A program made the translations under genes and the position numbers. Of a stretch of DNA of 64,000 nucleotides, positions 48,797-57,575 are shown piece by piece (within the stretch, counting starts at the first letter, position 1; every line of letters begins with the position of its first letter). The stretch comes from Leisingera daeponensis (GTDB lineage Bacteria; Pseudomonadota; Alphaproteobacteria; Rhodobacterales; Rhodobacteraceae). The stretch spans positions 310,001-374,000 of the forward strand of contig NZ_JAHVJA010000002.1 of the NCBI RefSeq assembly GCF_019801465.1, in the 5' to 3' direction. The notes under the pieces were generated by a model that saw only the letters and a list, made by a program, of their open reading frames with translations, had not been told where the DNA came from and made no database searches.

Positions 48797-49105
48797 GAGG
48801 CAAGCTCTGCTGCGGCGGCTGCCGCGGCTGAATCGCTTCCGGCAAGTGCGCCGCCCGGCTCCCCCGGCCGCCGGGCGGCGGATCTTCCGGCACCCCGCCA
48901 TTCAGGAGCCGTCACCACTCACTCGCTACGCACGCACCCGCCGGAAACGGCCGTCCGGCCCATTAACCGGACGCAAAACAAACATTGCCTGATGGCCCTT
49001 GGCCGGCCAACCTAGTGATATTGCTAGGGCTGTGGATTCTCATAAGGCTAAACGACCGACAGATCCGCCCGGTTAAAGTGTGCTCAGCGAGTGAATGGTG
49101 CTGCC
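48797..49105. other. 309-bp intergenic region upstream of luxR
   Basis: Contains a 20-bp lux-box-like dyad at 49010-49029 and AT-richer sequence around it; no gene seen. No clear Shine-Dalgarno sequence precedes the luxR start. Confidence 0.5.
49010..49029. promoter_or_regulatory. lux-box-like inverted repeat
   Basis: ACCTAG-N8-CTAGGG, 20 bp long with perfect CCTAG/CTAGG arms. Length, ACCT...AGG ends and central AT resemble lux boxes (ACCTGTNNNATNNTACAGGT type). It ends 76 bp before the luxR start codon. Confidence 0.5.
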
Positions 49106-49840
49106 ATGAAAAACGCCTTGATCGACACCCTTGATACGCTGCTGCATCCGCAGGACCCCGGCGGGCGCTGGCTGGCCGCGCAGCAGCTGGCCCGCGAGAT
49201 GGGCGTGAAAAGCATCCTGGTGGCCCAGATCAGCGGCCCCAGCAAGCACATCGGATGGATCAGCACCGACATGCCTGCGGCCTGGATGGAGGAATACCTC
49301 GGCGAGGGCTATATGGCGGTGGACCCCTTTCTGAACGGCCTCGCGGACAAGCCCGGCAGCATGCAGCTGGACAGCGGGGTGCTGCGGCGGTCCGAGGCCG
49401 GCAGCAAACAGGCCTGGGCCCTGAACCACGGGCTGAAGGACGCGGGCTTCGGCGGGCTGATCTGCTCGCGCTACGGCGCCGCGGGCGGTCCGGGAAAGCT
49501 CGTGACCCTGGCCTTCGACTGCCCGGCGGAAACCGCCAGGGCGGCTGCGCCGCTGGAGGTGCAGCTGTTCTCGGCCCTGCTCGCCAGCACTCTCGGCCAG
49601 GACGATCCGCCTGCCGCGGAGCGCTACAGCAGCCCCGGGCGGCCCCTGCTGACCGCGCGCCAGCAGCAGGTGCTGTCGCTGCTGGCCCAAGGCATGATGA
49701 CGGCCCGCATTGCCGAAACGCTTGGCCTGTCAGAGGCGGCGGTGTCGCTGCATTTTGCCAATGCCCGGAAGGCCCTGGGCGCCGCGACCCGCGAACATGC
49801 CCTGGCCCTGGCGCTGAAGCAGGGGCTGATTTCCCTGTAG
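49106..49840 (+). CDS. LuxR-family regulator (solo)
   Basis: A 244-residue protein with an N-terminal autoinducer-binding-type domain and a C-terminal LuxR HTH (about 178-235: LTARQQQVLSLLAQGMMTARIAETLGLSEAAVSLHF). Four of the acyl-homoserine-lactone pocket residues keep TraR spacing: Trp60, Tyr64, Asp73, Pro74. A tryptophan corresponding to TraR Trp85 was not found at the expected spacing. No luxI lies in this window. A GTG at 49091 is an alternative start; neither has a good ribosome site. Confidence 0.85.
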   Translation: MKNALIDTLDTLLHPQDPGGRWLAAQQLAREMGVKSILVAQISGPSKHIGWISTDMPAAWMEEYLGEGYMAVDPFLNGLADKPGSMQLDSGVLRRSEAGSKQAWALNHGLKDAGFGGLICSRYGAAGGPGKLVTLAFDCPAETARAAAPLEVQLFSALLASTLGQDDPPAAERYSSPGRPLLTARQQQVLSLLAQGMMTARIAETLGLSEAAVSLHFANARKALGAATREHALALALKQGLISL

Positions 49841-49849
49841 CCGCGGAAA

Positions 49850-49873
49850 CGGCAGCCCGGATCCGGGCTGCCG
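49850..49873. terminator. 24-bp perfect palindrome, bidirectional terminator
   Basis: A self-complementary GC-rich 24-mer (12-bp arms, CGGCAGCCCGGA and complement) between the convergent luxR and chemoreceptor genes. No T-run. Confidence 0.55.
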
Positions 49874-49901
49874 CAGGCATGTCCGGGCTGAAGCGGAAGC
49901 G

Positions 49902-51755
49902 TCAGGCCGAGCGGGCCGCCGGGCTGCCGCTGTCAGCCGCGCCGGCGACGGCCTCCCAGGTCCGGTCGGCCCGTTCCTCCGCGGCCGCCTGCGCCTGCGG
50001 CTCTGCCCCGGCCGGGGCAGCGGGCGGCTTTCCGTCAAGCAGCACGAACTGGCCGACCATCCGGTTCAATTCCACCGTCTCGCCGCTCATCGCGCGGATG
50101 GCGGAGCCGGTTTCCTCCACCATGGAGGCGTTCTGCTGGGTCACCGTGTCGAGCTGGGAGACGCCGATATTGATCTCGCCCAGCCCCTGCGCCTGTTCCG
50201 CCGACTGGCGGGAAATGCCGGCCACCAGCTCTGTGATGCGGCCGACCTGGCTGACCACGGTGTCCAGCGCCCGGCCTGCGCCGTCCACCTTCTGCACCCC
50301 GTCCTTCACATGGGCTGAGCTCGCGCTGATCAGCGTCTTGATCTCCATCGCAGCGTCGGAGGAGCGCTGCGCCAGCGCCCGCACCTCGGAGGCCACTACC
50401 GCAAAGCCGCGGCCGACCTCGCCCGCGCGGGCGGCCTCGACGCCCGCGTTCAGCGCCAGCAGATTGGTCTGGAAGGCGATGTCGTCGATGACGCCGATGA
50501 TCTGGCTGATCTGGTTGGAGGAAGTCTCGATTTCGTTCATCGCCGCAATGGCGCCCTCCACCACCTCGCCGCTGCGCTCGACGTCGGCGCGGGCGGCCTC
50601 GACGGCGCCCTGCACCTCCTGAGCGTTCCGGGCCGAGGAATTGACGCTGGCGGTCATCTGCTCCAGCGCGGCGGCGGTCTGCTCCAGCGTTGCCGCCTGG
50701 CTTTCGGTGCGGTTCGACAGGTCCTCCGACGCGGCGCGGATGCCGTCCGCCTGGCTTTGCAGCCGCCCCCCGGCCTGCACCACCTGGGACAGCAGCCCGT
50801 TCAGCCTGGCCACGGTTTCATTGTAATTGACCCGCAGCGGCTCGTACTCGCCGCCGAACTGATCGGTGATCTGATCGCTGAAATCGCCGGCCGCCAGCCG
50901 CTGCAGCGCCCCGCGCAGGCGCTCGATCACCGCCTCGCCTTCCTCGCGCAGGGCATTCTGCTCCTCCAGCGCCTCGACCACCCGGCCCGAGACCGCATCG
51001 ATATCCTTGGCGATTTCACCGAAGTCGTCAGCCCGCATCCGGTCCGCGACCTTGAGCCTGATGTCGCCTTCCGCCACCTCCCGCAGGGCGGCACGCAGCC
51101 GCTCGATCGGCCGGGTGATGGTCAGCGTCACCGTGCGGGAGTTCCGCAGCATGATGACCGTCGCCGCCGCCGAGATCGCCAGCACCAGATACAGCAGGTT
51201 CTGGTCGTTCCGGCGCGCCGCGGAGGCGGTGTCCGCCGCCGAGACCTTGATCGCCGCGCCCAGCCGGGACAGTTTTCCGGAGATATTCGCGGAATAGGAC
51301 TGGAAGGCCGGCAGCGCGTCGGCCCCCGCCTCAGTATCGGTGAAGGCCAGCGCCATCACCTCTGCGCCGCTGGTGTTGAAACCGTCGACCAGGGGCAGCA
51401 GCGAGGCCACCATTCTGCGGATGTCCTCCGGCAGCTCCAGCGCATGCAGCGCGTCCATTTCGGCACGGAATCTCTGCGCCTCCTCCTCCGCCACGGCCAG
51501 AAGCTCCGCCTTGCGGGCTTCGGCCCCGTCCTGGCCCAGCACCACCGCCGAGACCACCGCGGCGCTGATGTGGCTGTGGGCGATGTCCGCCGTCAGCTCA
51601 TGCCGGACCGCCTGGGTCACGTTGATCTGGCGCTCCAGGTTCAGCTCGCTCTGCCACAGGCTGAACAGCGACACCGCGGCGAGGATCAGCACCGATGACA
51701 TTGCGATAATGCCGGACAGCAGCAGCCGGCGCTTGAGGGATAACGTGCGAAACAT
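49902..51755 (-). CDS. methyl-accepting chemotaxis protein
   Basis: A 617-residue transmembrane chemoreceptor: TM1 about 11-33, a helical periplasmic sensor region to about 180, TM2 about 183-205, two HAMP-like units (about 205-260 and 285-335), then the methyl-accepting domain whose signalling hairpin (about 400-470) reads IIGVIDDIAFQTNLLALNAGVEAARAG in part. The C-terminal tail is Ala/Pro-rich with a TWEAV near the end that could be a CheR tether remnant. No other chemotaxis gene is adjacent. Confidence 0.93.
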   Translation of the reverse strand: MFRTLSLKRRLLLSGIIAMSSVLILAAVSLFSLWQSELNLERQINVTQAVRHELTADIAHSHISAAVVSAVVLGQDGAEARKAELLAVAEEEAQRFRAEMDALHALELPEDIRRMVASLLPLVDGFNTSGAEVMALAFTDTEAGADALPAFQSYSANISGKLSRLGAAIKVSAADTASAARRNDQNLLYLVLAISAAATVIMLRNSRTVTLTITRPIERLRAALREVAEGDIRLKVADRMRADDFGEIAKDIDAVSGRVVEALEEQNALREEGEAVIERLRGALQRLAAGDFSDQITDQFGGEYEPLRVNYNETVARLNGLLSQVVQAGGRLQSQADGIRAASEDLSNRTESQAATLEQTAAALEQMTASVNSSARNAQEVQGAVEAARADVERSGEVVEGAIAAMNEIETSSNQISQIIGVIDDIAFQTNLLALNAGVEAARAGEVGRGFAVVASEVRALAQRSSDAAMEIKTLISASSAHVKDGVQKVDGAGRALDTVVSQVGRITELVAGISRQSAEQAQGLGEINIGVSQLDTVTQQNASMVEETGSAIRAMSGETVELNRMVGQFVLLDGKPPAAPAGAEPQAQAAAEERADRTWEAVAGAADSGSPAARSA

Positions 51756-51949
51756 GACAATACACCACAGGTTGTTTTGCCCCAGAGAAGATCGCCAAAG
51801 TTAATTTTCAAAAAACCTGCGGCGACCGCGCCGTTTTTTACGGTGGCTCAACGGAACGGCCAGCGCCCCGCAACAGCCCGCGCCACTGGCCTTTCGCCGC
51901 CGTCTCTGCCATAGCTGGCGGCAAGTGAAATACGCGCGAAGGCCCGGCC

Positions 51950-52825
51950 ATGACCCAGATCGTCACCTCCCTCTCCGACATTTCCAGCCGCTACAGGGCG
52001 CTGTTCGTGGACCTGTGGGGCTGCGTCCACAACGGCATCACCGCCTTTCCCGAGGCAGTGGCGGCGCTGCAGGCCTACCGCGCCAAGGGCGGCACCGTGG
52101 TGCTGGTGACCAATTCGCCGAAACCGCGCGCGGGCGTGGCGGCGCAGCTGGGGCAGTTCAACGTGCCGGAGGACGCCTATGACACCATCGCCACCTCGGG
52201 CGATTCCGCGCGGGCGGCGATGTTCACCGGCGCGGTCGGCAACAAGGTCTATTTCATGGGCGAATGGGAGCGCGATGCGGGCTTCTTTGAGCCGCTGCAT
52301 GTGATTCATGATCCGGTGGAGATCACCCGGGTGCCGCTGAAGGAGGCCGAGGGCATCGTCTGCTGCGGCCCGTTCGATCCGCAGGCCGATCCGGAGGTGA
52401 ACCGGCCCGATTTCCTCTATGCCAAACAGATGGGCATGAAGCTGCTGTGCGCCAACCCGGATATCGTGGTGGACCGCGGCGAGAAACGCGAGTGGTGCGC
52501 GGGCGCGCTGGCGCGGCTTTACACCGAGATGGGCGGCGAGAGCCTGTATTTCGGCAAACCGCATCCGCCGATCTACGACCTGGCCCGCCTGCGGCTGCAG
52601 GAGGCCGCCCCGGGGATCGCCGATTCCGAGATCCTGGCGATCGGCGACGGGCCGCACACGGACATCGCCGGCGCCATGGGCGAAGGCATCGATTCCCTGT
52701 TCATCACCGGCGGGCTTGCGGCCAGAGAGACAAAAACGTCAGACCAGCCGGAGGCGGACGCGCTGGCGGCCTATCTGGCGCAGGAGCAATCCGCGCCGAC
52801 CTATGCCATTGGATTCCTGCGGTAA
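51950..52825 (+). CDS. TIGR01459-type HAD hydrolase
   Basis: A 291-residue HAD subfamily IIA protein. Motif I is LFVDLWGCVHNG (about 21-32), motif II VLVTNSPKPR, and motif IV IGDGPHTDIAGAMGEGID, with YFGKPHPPIYD before it. The TIGR01459 group is typical of alphaproteobacteria; substrate unknown, perhaps a sugar or nucleoside phosphate. Divergent from the chemoreceptor. Start at the first ATG. Confidence 0.88.
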   Translation: MTQIVTSLSDISSRYRALFVDLWGCVHNGITAFPEAVAALQAYRAKGGTVVLVTNSPKPRAGVAAQLGQFNVPEDAYDTIATSGDSARAAMFTGAVGNKVYFMGEWERDAGFFEPLHVIHDPVEITRVPLKEAEGIVCCGPFDPQADPEVNRPDFLYAKQMGMKLLCANPDIVVDRGEKREWCAGALARLYTEMGGESLYFGKPHPPIYDLARLRLQEAAPGIADSEILAIGDGPHTDIAGAMGEGIDSLFITGGLAARETKTSDQPEADALAAYLAQEQSAPTYAIGFLR

Positions 52826-53025
52826 CTTCCGCCTTCCGCACTGCCGTCTGCCGGCCCGCCTCTGCAACCCTGCCCGCACCGGGCGGGGTTTTCTTTTGTC
52901 AGAAACCTCTTGATTTTCTGCAACTGCAAAGTAATAAAGTTGCGCAAGGCGTCACGCTGGCGCGCAAAAGTTACAACGCCAAACGGTCAAATGATGCGTT
53001 CAGGGCCGGGCGAACGGAGGATGAA

Positions 53026-53469
53026 ATGTTGGACAACATGCCGCGCGGAACCATCTGCATCGAGGACATCGAGATGGGCATGGTGCGTTACCTGCGCAAA
53101 GTCATCACCGATGAGGACATCGAGAAGTTCGCCCAGGTGTCGACCGACCGCAATCCGGTGCATCTGGACGACGAGTATGCCCAGGACACCATTTTCGAGG
53201 GCCGGATCGCGCATGGGATGCTGACCGCCGGGCTGATCTCGGCGGTGATCGGCGAGCAGCTGCCCGGCCACGGCACCATCTACATGAGCCAGTCGCTGAA
53301 GTTCCTGGCGCCGGTGCGCCCGGGCGACCTGGTGCTGGCGGAGGTCGAGGTGACCGACATCGTGATCGACAAGCGCCGGGTCAAGCTGGACTGCCGCTGC
53401 ATTGTCAACGGCAAGAAGGTACTGGTCGGCGAAGCCATGGTGATGGCGCCGTCGCGCAAGTTCGACTGA
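53026..53469 (+). CDS. MaoC-like enoyl-CoA hydratase
   Basis: A 147-residue hot-dog-fold dehydratase of the R-specific enoyl-CoA hydratase (PhaJ) type. The catalytic Asp/His motif appears as STDRNPVHLDDEYAQDTIFE followed by GRIAHGM. PhaJ enzymes feed beta-oxidation intermediates to polyhydroxyalkanoate synthesis; that role is inferred. GGAGG five bases before the ATG at 53026 decides the start. Confidence 0.9.
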   Translation: MLDNMPRGTICIEDIEMGMVRYLRKVITDEDIEKFAQVSTDRNPVHLDDEYAQDTIFEGRIAHGMLTAGLISAVIGEQLPGHGTIYMSQSLKFLAPVRPGDLVLAEVEVTDIVIDKRRVKLDCRCIVNGKKVLVGEAMVMAPSRKFD

Positions 53470-53492
53470 GTTTTCCGGTTCACAGCAGTTTC

Positions 53493-53528
53493 AGCCGCCG
53501 GGGGCCTTTGCCCTTGGCGGTTTTTGCT
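53493..53528 (+). terminator. terminator of the MaoC gene
   Basis: Interrupted stem of about 10 bp (GCCGCC...GGC / GCC...GGCGG) with a TTTTT tail, 25 bp past the stop. Confidence 0.75.
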
Positions 53529-54066
53529 TTGCTGGCCTCTGCTGTTCCGCTCTTTCCGTTCCGTTGTGCCTGTGTCCCAGTTAAGGGGGCGGCGCCGCCG
53601 GGCGGAGGTGGACAGACCCCGCCGGGGGCCTGCTCGGACAAGCTCGCTTGGACGAGCCCCTTTTTATCGGGGCCGGTTTCCTGGTGTCGCGCTGGCAGCC
53701 GCACAGATGCCTGCGCCTCGTATCATGGCCCCGCGCGCGGGAACCATGGCGGGGGATCGCGATCATTTGAAAGTGTCGCATAGGGCCATGAGGATTGCGT
53801 GAAGGCACCGTACGCCGGGTGCGCAACACCCTGCGGATTGCCGCATCTATGGCCTGATGCTGAGGGCGGGCGCCTGCCTGCGGGGCGGCCTGCTCGGGGC
53901 AGTTTACCCCTGCAACATCCGTATGAGCAAACGAGGGAGCACTCCCCTCTGCAAAGCACCTGCCCGGCAGCGCTGCGCGCCTTGTTCCGGGCGGGGAAGA
54001 AACGTACTTCTCCCGTCCGCCCACTGGCCGCTTGAACCGCCGCGCGGCTGCGGGTACGGATGCGCC
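53529..54066. other. 538-bp region without a supported gene, leader of ribF
   Basis: Open frames on both strands lack ribosome sites and recognisable protein sequence. Structural signals: a hairpin ending in CCCCTTTTT at about 53622-53668 (terminator-like) and a strong hairpin at 53989-54022 (GGGCGG-GGAAG pairing with CTTC-CCGTCCGCCC), 45 bp before the ribF start. It may hold a small RNA or a long regulated ribF leader; no known riboswitch pattern was recognised. Confidence 0.45.
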
Positions 54067-54999
54067 ATGCGTATCGTCAGAGATTATGAATTCGTCGAAC
54101 ACCAGGACCGGGGCGCCACTGTCGCCATCGGCAACTTCGACGGCGTGCATCTGGGCCATCAGTCGGTGATCGAGCTGGCCCGCAAGGCGGCGCCGGACGC
54201 GCCCCTGGGGGTGATGACGTTCGAGCCGCACCCGCGCGAGTTTTTTGCGCCGGACAGCCCGCCGTTCCGGCTGATGCGCGCCGAGACCCGCGCGCACCGG
54301 CTGGAGAAGCTGGGGGTGGAGCGGCTTTATGAGCTGAACTTCAACACCGCGCTGTCGAGCCTGACGCCGGAGGAGTTCGCCCGCGACGTGATCGCCAAGG
54401 GACTAGGGCTGCGCCATGTGGTGGTCGGGGCCGATTTCTGTTTCGGCAAGGGGCGCGCGGGCAATGCCGAGGATCTGAAGCGGTTCGGCGAACAATACGG
54501 TTTTGGGGTCACCATTGCGCCCCTGATGGAATATTCCGAACACGCGGTGTCCTCCACCGCGATCCGCAACGCGCTGAGCGAAGGCCGCCCGGCGGATGCC
54601 AAGGAGATGCTGGGCCACTGGCACCGCATCGAGGGCGTGGTGATCGGCGGCGAGCAGCGCGGGCGGGAGCTGGGTTTTCCCACTGCCAACATGTCGATCG
54701 ACGGGCTGCACCAGCCGCGGTTCGGGGTTTATGCGGTGCTGGTCGATGTGCTGGACGGGCCGCATGCCGGCAGCTACCGCGGCGCGGCCTCGATCGGGGT
54801 CAGGCCGATGTTCGGCGGCGTGTTGCCCAATATCGAGACCTTCCTGTTCGATTTCTCCGGCGACCTTTACGGCGCGACGCTGTCGGTGGGGCTGGTGGCC
54901 TTCCTGCGGCCGGAGCTGAAATTCGACGGGCTGGAGGCGCTGACCCGCCAGATGGATGCGGATTGTGCCGAGGCGCGTGATATACTGGCGGCGCTATGA
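54067..54999 (+). CDS. ribF: bifunctional riboflavin kinase/FAD synthetase
   Basis: A 310-residue enzyme making FMN and FAD from riboflavin. The N-terminal FMN adenylyltransferase (about 1-180) has VAIGNFDGVHLGH and the SSTAIRNAL ISSTxxR-type motif; the C-terminal riboflavin kinase (about 185-305) has GRELGFPTANM and the Glu-containing NIETFLFDFSGDLYG. Start MRIVRDYEF at 54067; upstream in-frame codons appear non-coding. Overlaps ycgN by 4 bp. Confidence 0.96.
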   Translation: MRIVRDYEFVEHQDRGATVAIGNFDGVHLGHQSVIELARKAAPDAPLGVMTFEPHPREFFAPDSPPFRLMRAETRAHRLEKLGVERLYELNFNTALSSLTPEEFARDVIAKGLGLRHVVVGADFCFGKGRAGNAEDLKRFGEQYGFGVTIAPLMEYSEHAVSSTAIRNALSEGRPADAKEMLGHWHRIEGVVIGGEQRGRELGFPTANMSIDGLHQPRFGVYAVLVDVLDGPHAGSYRGAASIGVRPMFGGVLPNIETFLFDFSGDLYGATLSVGLVAFLRPELKFDGLEALTRQMDADCAEARDILAAL

Positions 55000-55478
55000 A
55001 ACCTGCAAAAGACGTGATTGACCGTTCTGGCCTGGGCAAGCGCTTCTGGGAGAAGAAGCCGCTGACCGAGCTGAACCAGAAAGAATGGGAAGCGCTGTGC
55101 GACGGCTGCGGCAAATGCTGCCTGAACAAGCTGGAGGACGAGGACACCGGCGAGGTCGCGCTGACCCGGGTGGCCTGCCGCCTGCTGGATGACAGCACCT
55201 GCCGCTGCGCCCAGTACCCGATCCGCCACCAGTTCATCCCCGAGTGCATCGTGCTGAAGCCGGATAACCTGGACACCCACGCCTACTGGATGCCGCAGAC
55301 CTGCGCCTACCGGCTGCTGTGGCAGGGCAAGCCGCTGCCGGAGTGGCATCCGCTGCTGACCGGCACGCCCGAGAGCGTGCATGAGGCCGGCGTTTCGGTG
55401 CGCGGCTGGACGGTGTCGGAGTTCGAGATTTCCGAGGACGAGTGGGAAGACCACATCATCGACGAGCCCACGGGCTGA
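54996..55478 (+). CDS. YcgN/UPF0260 cysteine-cluster protein
   Basis: A 160-residue protein of the UPF0260 family with the metal-binding cysteine cluster CDGCGKCCLNKLEDEDTGE near residue 37 and later cysteines (VACRLLDDSTCRCAQY, IPECIVL, QTCAYRLLW). Probably binds an iron-sulfur cluster or zinc. ATGA overlap with ribF. Function unknown. Confidence 0.9.
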   Translation: MKPAKDVIDRSGLGKRFWEKKPLTELNQKEWEALCDGCGKCCLNKLEDEDTGEVALTRVACRLLDDSTCRCAQYPIRHQFIPECIVLKPDNLDTHAYWMPQTCAYRLLWQGKPLPEWHPLLTGTPESVHEAGVSVRGWTVSEFEISEDEWEDHIIDEPTG

Positions 55479-55520
55479 ATCCGCAGCTCTGCGCCGCATC
55501 CGGAACAGTTAAACAGCACT

Positions 55521-55535
55521 GCAACTTAAAGTTGC
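55521..55535. promoter_or_regulatory. 15-bp palindrome upstream of the broken small gene
   Basis: GCAACTTAAAGTTGC, perfect 7-bp arms around one central base, 65 bp before the start codon at 55601. Looks like a repressor operator. Confidence 0.5.
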
Positions 55536-55600
55536 ATTCCGCTGCCTCCCGCCCCCATGATGAAGGAACCCCAGCGGGTTCCCCATGAGGAGGGCAGCAG

Positions 55601-55839
55601 ATGCCATTTGAGCACGGCACCTATTTCAGCGATAAAGAAGCCTACAAGGCCAGGGAGTTCCTTACGACTTTGGGCCTCAGCAACAGCCAGGCTGCGCAGA
55701 CCCAGTCCTGGCACCAGTACCAGCTGGGCAGATCCAGTCCTGGCACCAGTACCAGCTGGGCAGGCAGCTGACGGTCTGGGCCACTGTGGGGACCTGCGCC
55801 GGCATCGGGCTGGGAGTGCTGTTCGCGCAGATGTTCTGA
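55601..55839 (+). pseudogene. small membrane-protein gene broken by a 32-bp tandem duplication
   Basis: From the ATG (GGAGGG six bases upstream) the frame reads MPFEHGTYFSDKEAYKAREF and on to QSWHQYQLGR, then shifts and stops at 55771 (56 codons). Removing one copy of a 32-bp direct repeat restores a 68-residue protein whose second half continues QLTVWATVGTCAGIGLGVLF and ends AQMF at 55839: a hydrophilic N-terminal part and one C-terminal membrane helix. The family is not recognised. A 7-bp-stem hairpin (55565-55582) sits in its leader. Confidence 0.75.
55702..55763 (+). repeat. 32-bp tandem duplication, two copies
   Basis: Thirty identical bases starting CCAGTCCTGG begin at 55702 and again at 55734 (period 32 bp). 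If the unit is taken to start two bases earlier the copies differ by one base (AC/AT). The length is not a multiple of three, so it shifts the reading frame. Confidence 0.95.
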
Positions 55840-55928
55840 CCCGCCGTCCCTGCGGAACCGCCTTGGCATCGGCGGCGGAACTGCCTACTGCTTGGGGCAG
55901 ACCCAAGACAGCTGAAGGATCCCGACCG

Positions 55929-56963
55929 ATGCATTTCGCCTCCGACAACTCCGGCCCGGTGCCGCAGCAGATCCTCGACGCGCTGGCGCGGACCAACCAG
56001 GGCTATGCCATGGGCTATGGCGCGGATGCGGACATGGCGGAGGTGACGGAGCGGATCCGGGAGATTTTCGAGGCGCCGGAAGCGGCGGTCTACCTGGTGG
56101 CCACCGGCACCGCCGCCAATGTGCTGGCGCTGTCCACCCTGGCGCGGCCCTGGCAGACGGTGTTCTGCACCAAGCCCGCGCATATCAACATGGATGAATG
56201 CAACGCGCCGGAGTTCTACAGCGGCGGCGCCAAACTGACGCTGGTGACGGACGCCGACAAGATGACCTCCGAAGGGCTGCGCGCCGCCATCGAGGGCGAG
56301 GAGACCCGCGGCGTGCACGGGCCGCAGCGGGGGCCGGTGTCGCTGACCCAGGTGACGGAATTCGGCACCGTCTACAGCCTGAAGGAGCTGCAATCGGTCT
56401 GTGCTGCCGCCAAGGAATACGGGCTGCCGGTGCATATGGACGGCGCGCGGTTCACCAATGCGCTGGTGTCGCTGGGCTGCACGCCGGCCGAGATGACCTG
56501 GAAGGCGGGCGTTGACGCGGTGTCGTTCGGCGGCACCAAGAACGGCTGCATGGGGGTGGAAGCGGTGATCTTCTTTGACTCCAAACACGCGCAGGAGTTC
56601 GAGTACCGGCGCAAGCGCGGCGCGCATCTGTTTTCCAAGCACCGCTACCTGTCGGCGCAGATGCTGGCCTATCTGACGGATGGCCTGTGGCTGGAGAACG
56701 CCCGCGCCGCCAATGCCAAGACCGCGCTGCTGGCCGAGGGGCTGGAGGCGGCGGGGGCCCGTTTCACCCATCCGGTGCAGGCCAACATGATCTTTGCCGC
56801 CCTGCCCCGCGGCAAGCATCAGGAGCTGTTTGCGGCTGGCGCCATCTACCACCTGTGGGACGGGCTGCTGCAGGGGCCGGAGAACGAGATGGTCACTGCA
56901 CGCTTCGTCTGCGACTGGTCGGTGCCGGAGGAAGATATCCGGGCATTCCTGTCGCTGCTTTGA
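55929..56963 (+). CDS. ltaE: low-specificity L-threonine aldolase
   Basis: PLP enzyme of 344 residues (beta-eliminating lyase fold) that cleaves L-threonine or allo-threonine to glycine and acetaldehyde. N-terminal FASDNSGPVPQQIL, VATGTAANVLAL, HMDGARFTNAL and the PLP lysine in SFGGTKNGCMG (Lys204) are visible. AAGGATC precedes the ATG. It may have shared transcription with the broken small gene 90 bp upstream. Confidence 0.92.
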   Translation: MHFASDNSGPVPQQILDALARTNQGYAMGYGADADMAEVTERIREIFEAPEAAVYLVATGTAANVLALSTLARPWQTVFCTKPAHINMDECNAPEFYSGGAKLTLVTDADKMTSEGLRAAIEGEETRGVHGPQRGPVSLTQVTEFGTVYSLKELQSVCAAAKEYGLPVHMDGARFTNALVSLGCTPAEMTWKAGVDAVSFGGTKNGCMGVEAVIFFDSKHAQEFEYRRKRGAHLFSKHRYLSAQMLAYLTDGLWLENARAANAKTALLAEGLEAAGARFTHPVQANMIFAALPRGKHQELFAAGAIYHLWDGLLQGPENEMVTARFVCDWSVPEEDIRAFLSLL

Positions 56964-56981
56964 TGTGTTGCAGGGCGGCGG

Positions 56982-57575
56982 CTACCGCTTGCCCTGCGCC
57001 CAGAGGAGCGCATCCTCCAGCCGGTCGTCGCCCCAGAATATCTCTCCTGCGACCGCAAAGCTGGGGGCGCCGAAGATGCCCAGCGCCATCGCCTCTTCCG
57101 TGGCATCCGCGAGCATTTTCACGGTCTTGTCCGACACCGCTTCTGCCAGAACCCGGGCCGGGTCCTGGCCCGCGGCCTGCAGGCTGGCGCTGAGGTTCGG
57201 GTCCTCGCCCGCCGGCTGGCCGGCCTCGAACCAGCAGCGGTAGGCGGCCTGGGTATAGGCCTCGCCCCAGCCCTCCGCCGCGCCCAGCGCCGCAACCTGG
57301 TTGGCCAGCACCAATTCCGGCAGCGGATAGGGCGCGGGCAGCCGCACATGGAGGCCGTAGCGTCCGGCGCGGCGTTCGATATCGCGCCACATATAGGCGG
57401 TCTTTTCCGGCTTGTCCTTGAACGGGATGTTGTTCTGCACGGTCATCACGTGGCGCACGTTGAAGGGGCGCCAGCGGACGGGGATGCCTGCCTGCGCCGC
57501 CGCATCGCCGATCCGCATCACGGTGAGGTAGCTGTAGGTGCTGCCGATCGAATACCAGAAATCCAGTCCGGGCAT
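56982..57575 (-). CDS. 2-hydroxychromene-2-carboxylate isomerase-like (DsbA fold)
   Basis: A 197-residue thioredoxin-fold protein of the HCCA isomerase/kappa-GST type. It begins LDFWYSIGSTYSYL (the CxxC position is occupied by Ser-containing SIGSTYSY, i.e. no redox cysteines) and has the GIFGAPSFAVAGEIFWGDDRL C-terminal cis-Pro region. Typically glutathione-dependent; substrate unknown because no aromatic-degradation genes are adjacent. Confidence 0.85.
   Translation of the reverse strand: MPGLDFWYSIGSTYSYLTVMRIGDAAAQAGIPVRWRPFNVRHVMTVQNNIPFKDKPEKTAYMWRDIERRAGRYGLHVRLPAPYPLPELVLANQVAALGAAEGWGEAYTQAAYRCWFEAGQPAGEDPNLSASLQAAGQDPARVLAEAVSDKTVKMLADATEEAMALGIFGAPSFAVAGEIFWGDDRLEDALLWAQGKR

Noticed and set aside
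53581..54297. Minus-strand 238-codon frame in the ribF leader region
   Set aside because: Runs into ribF antisense, has no ribosome site and reads as random Arg/Pro/Gly-rich sequence.
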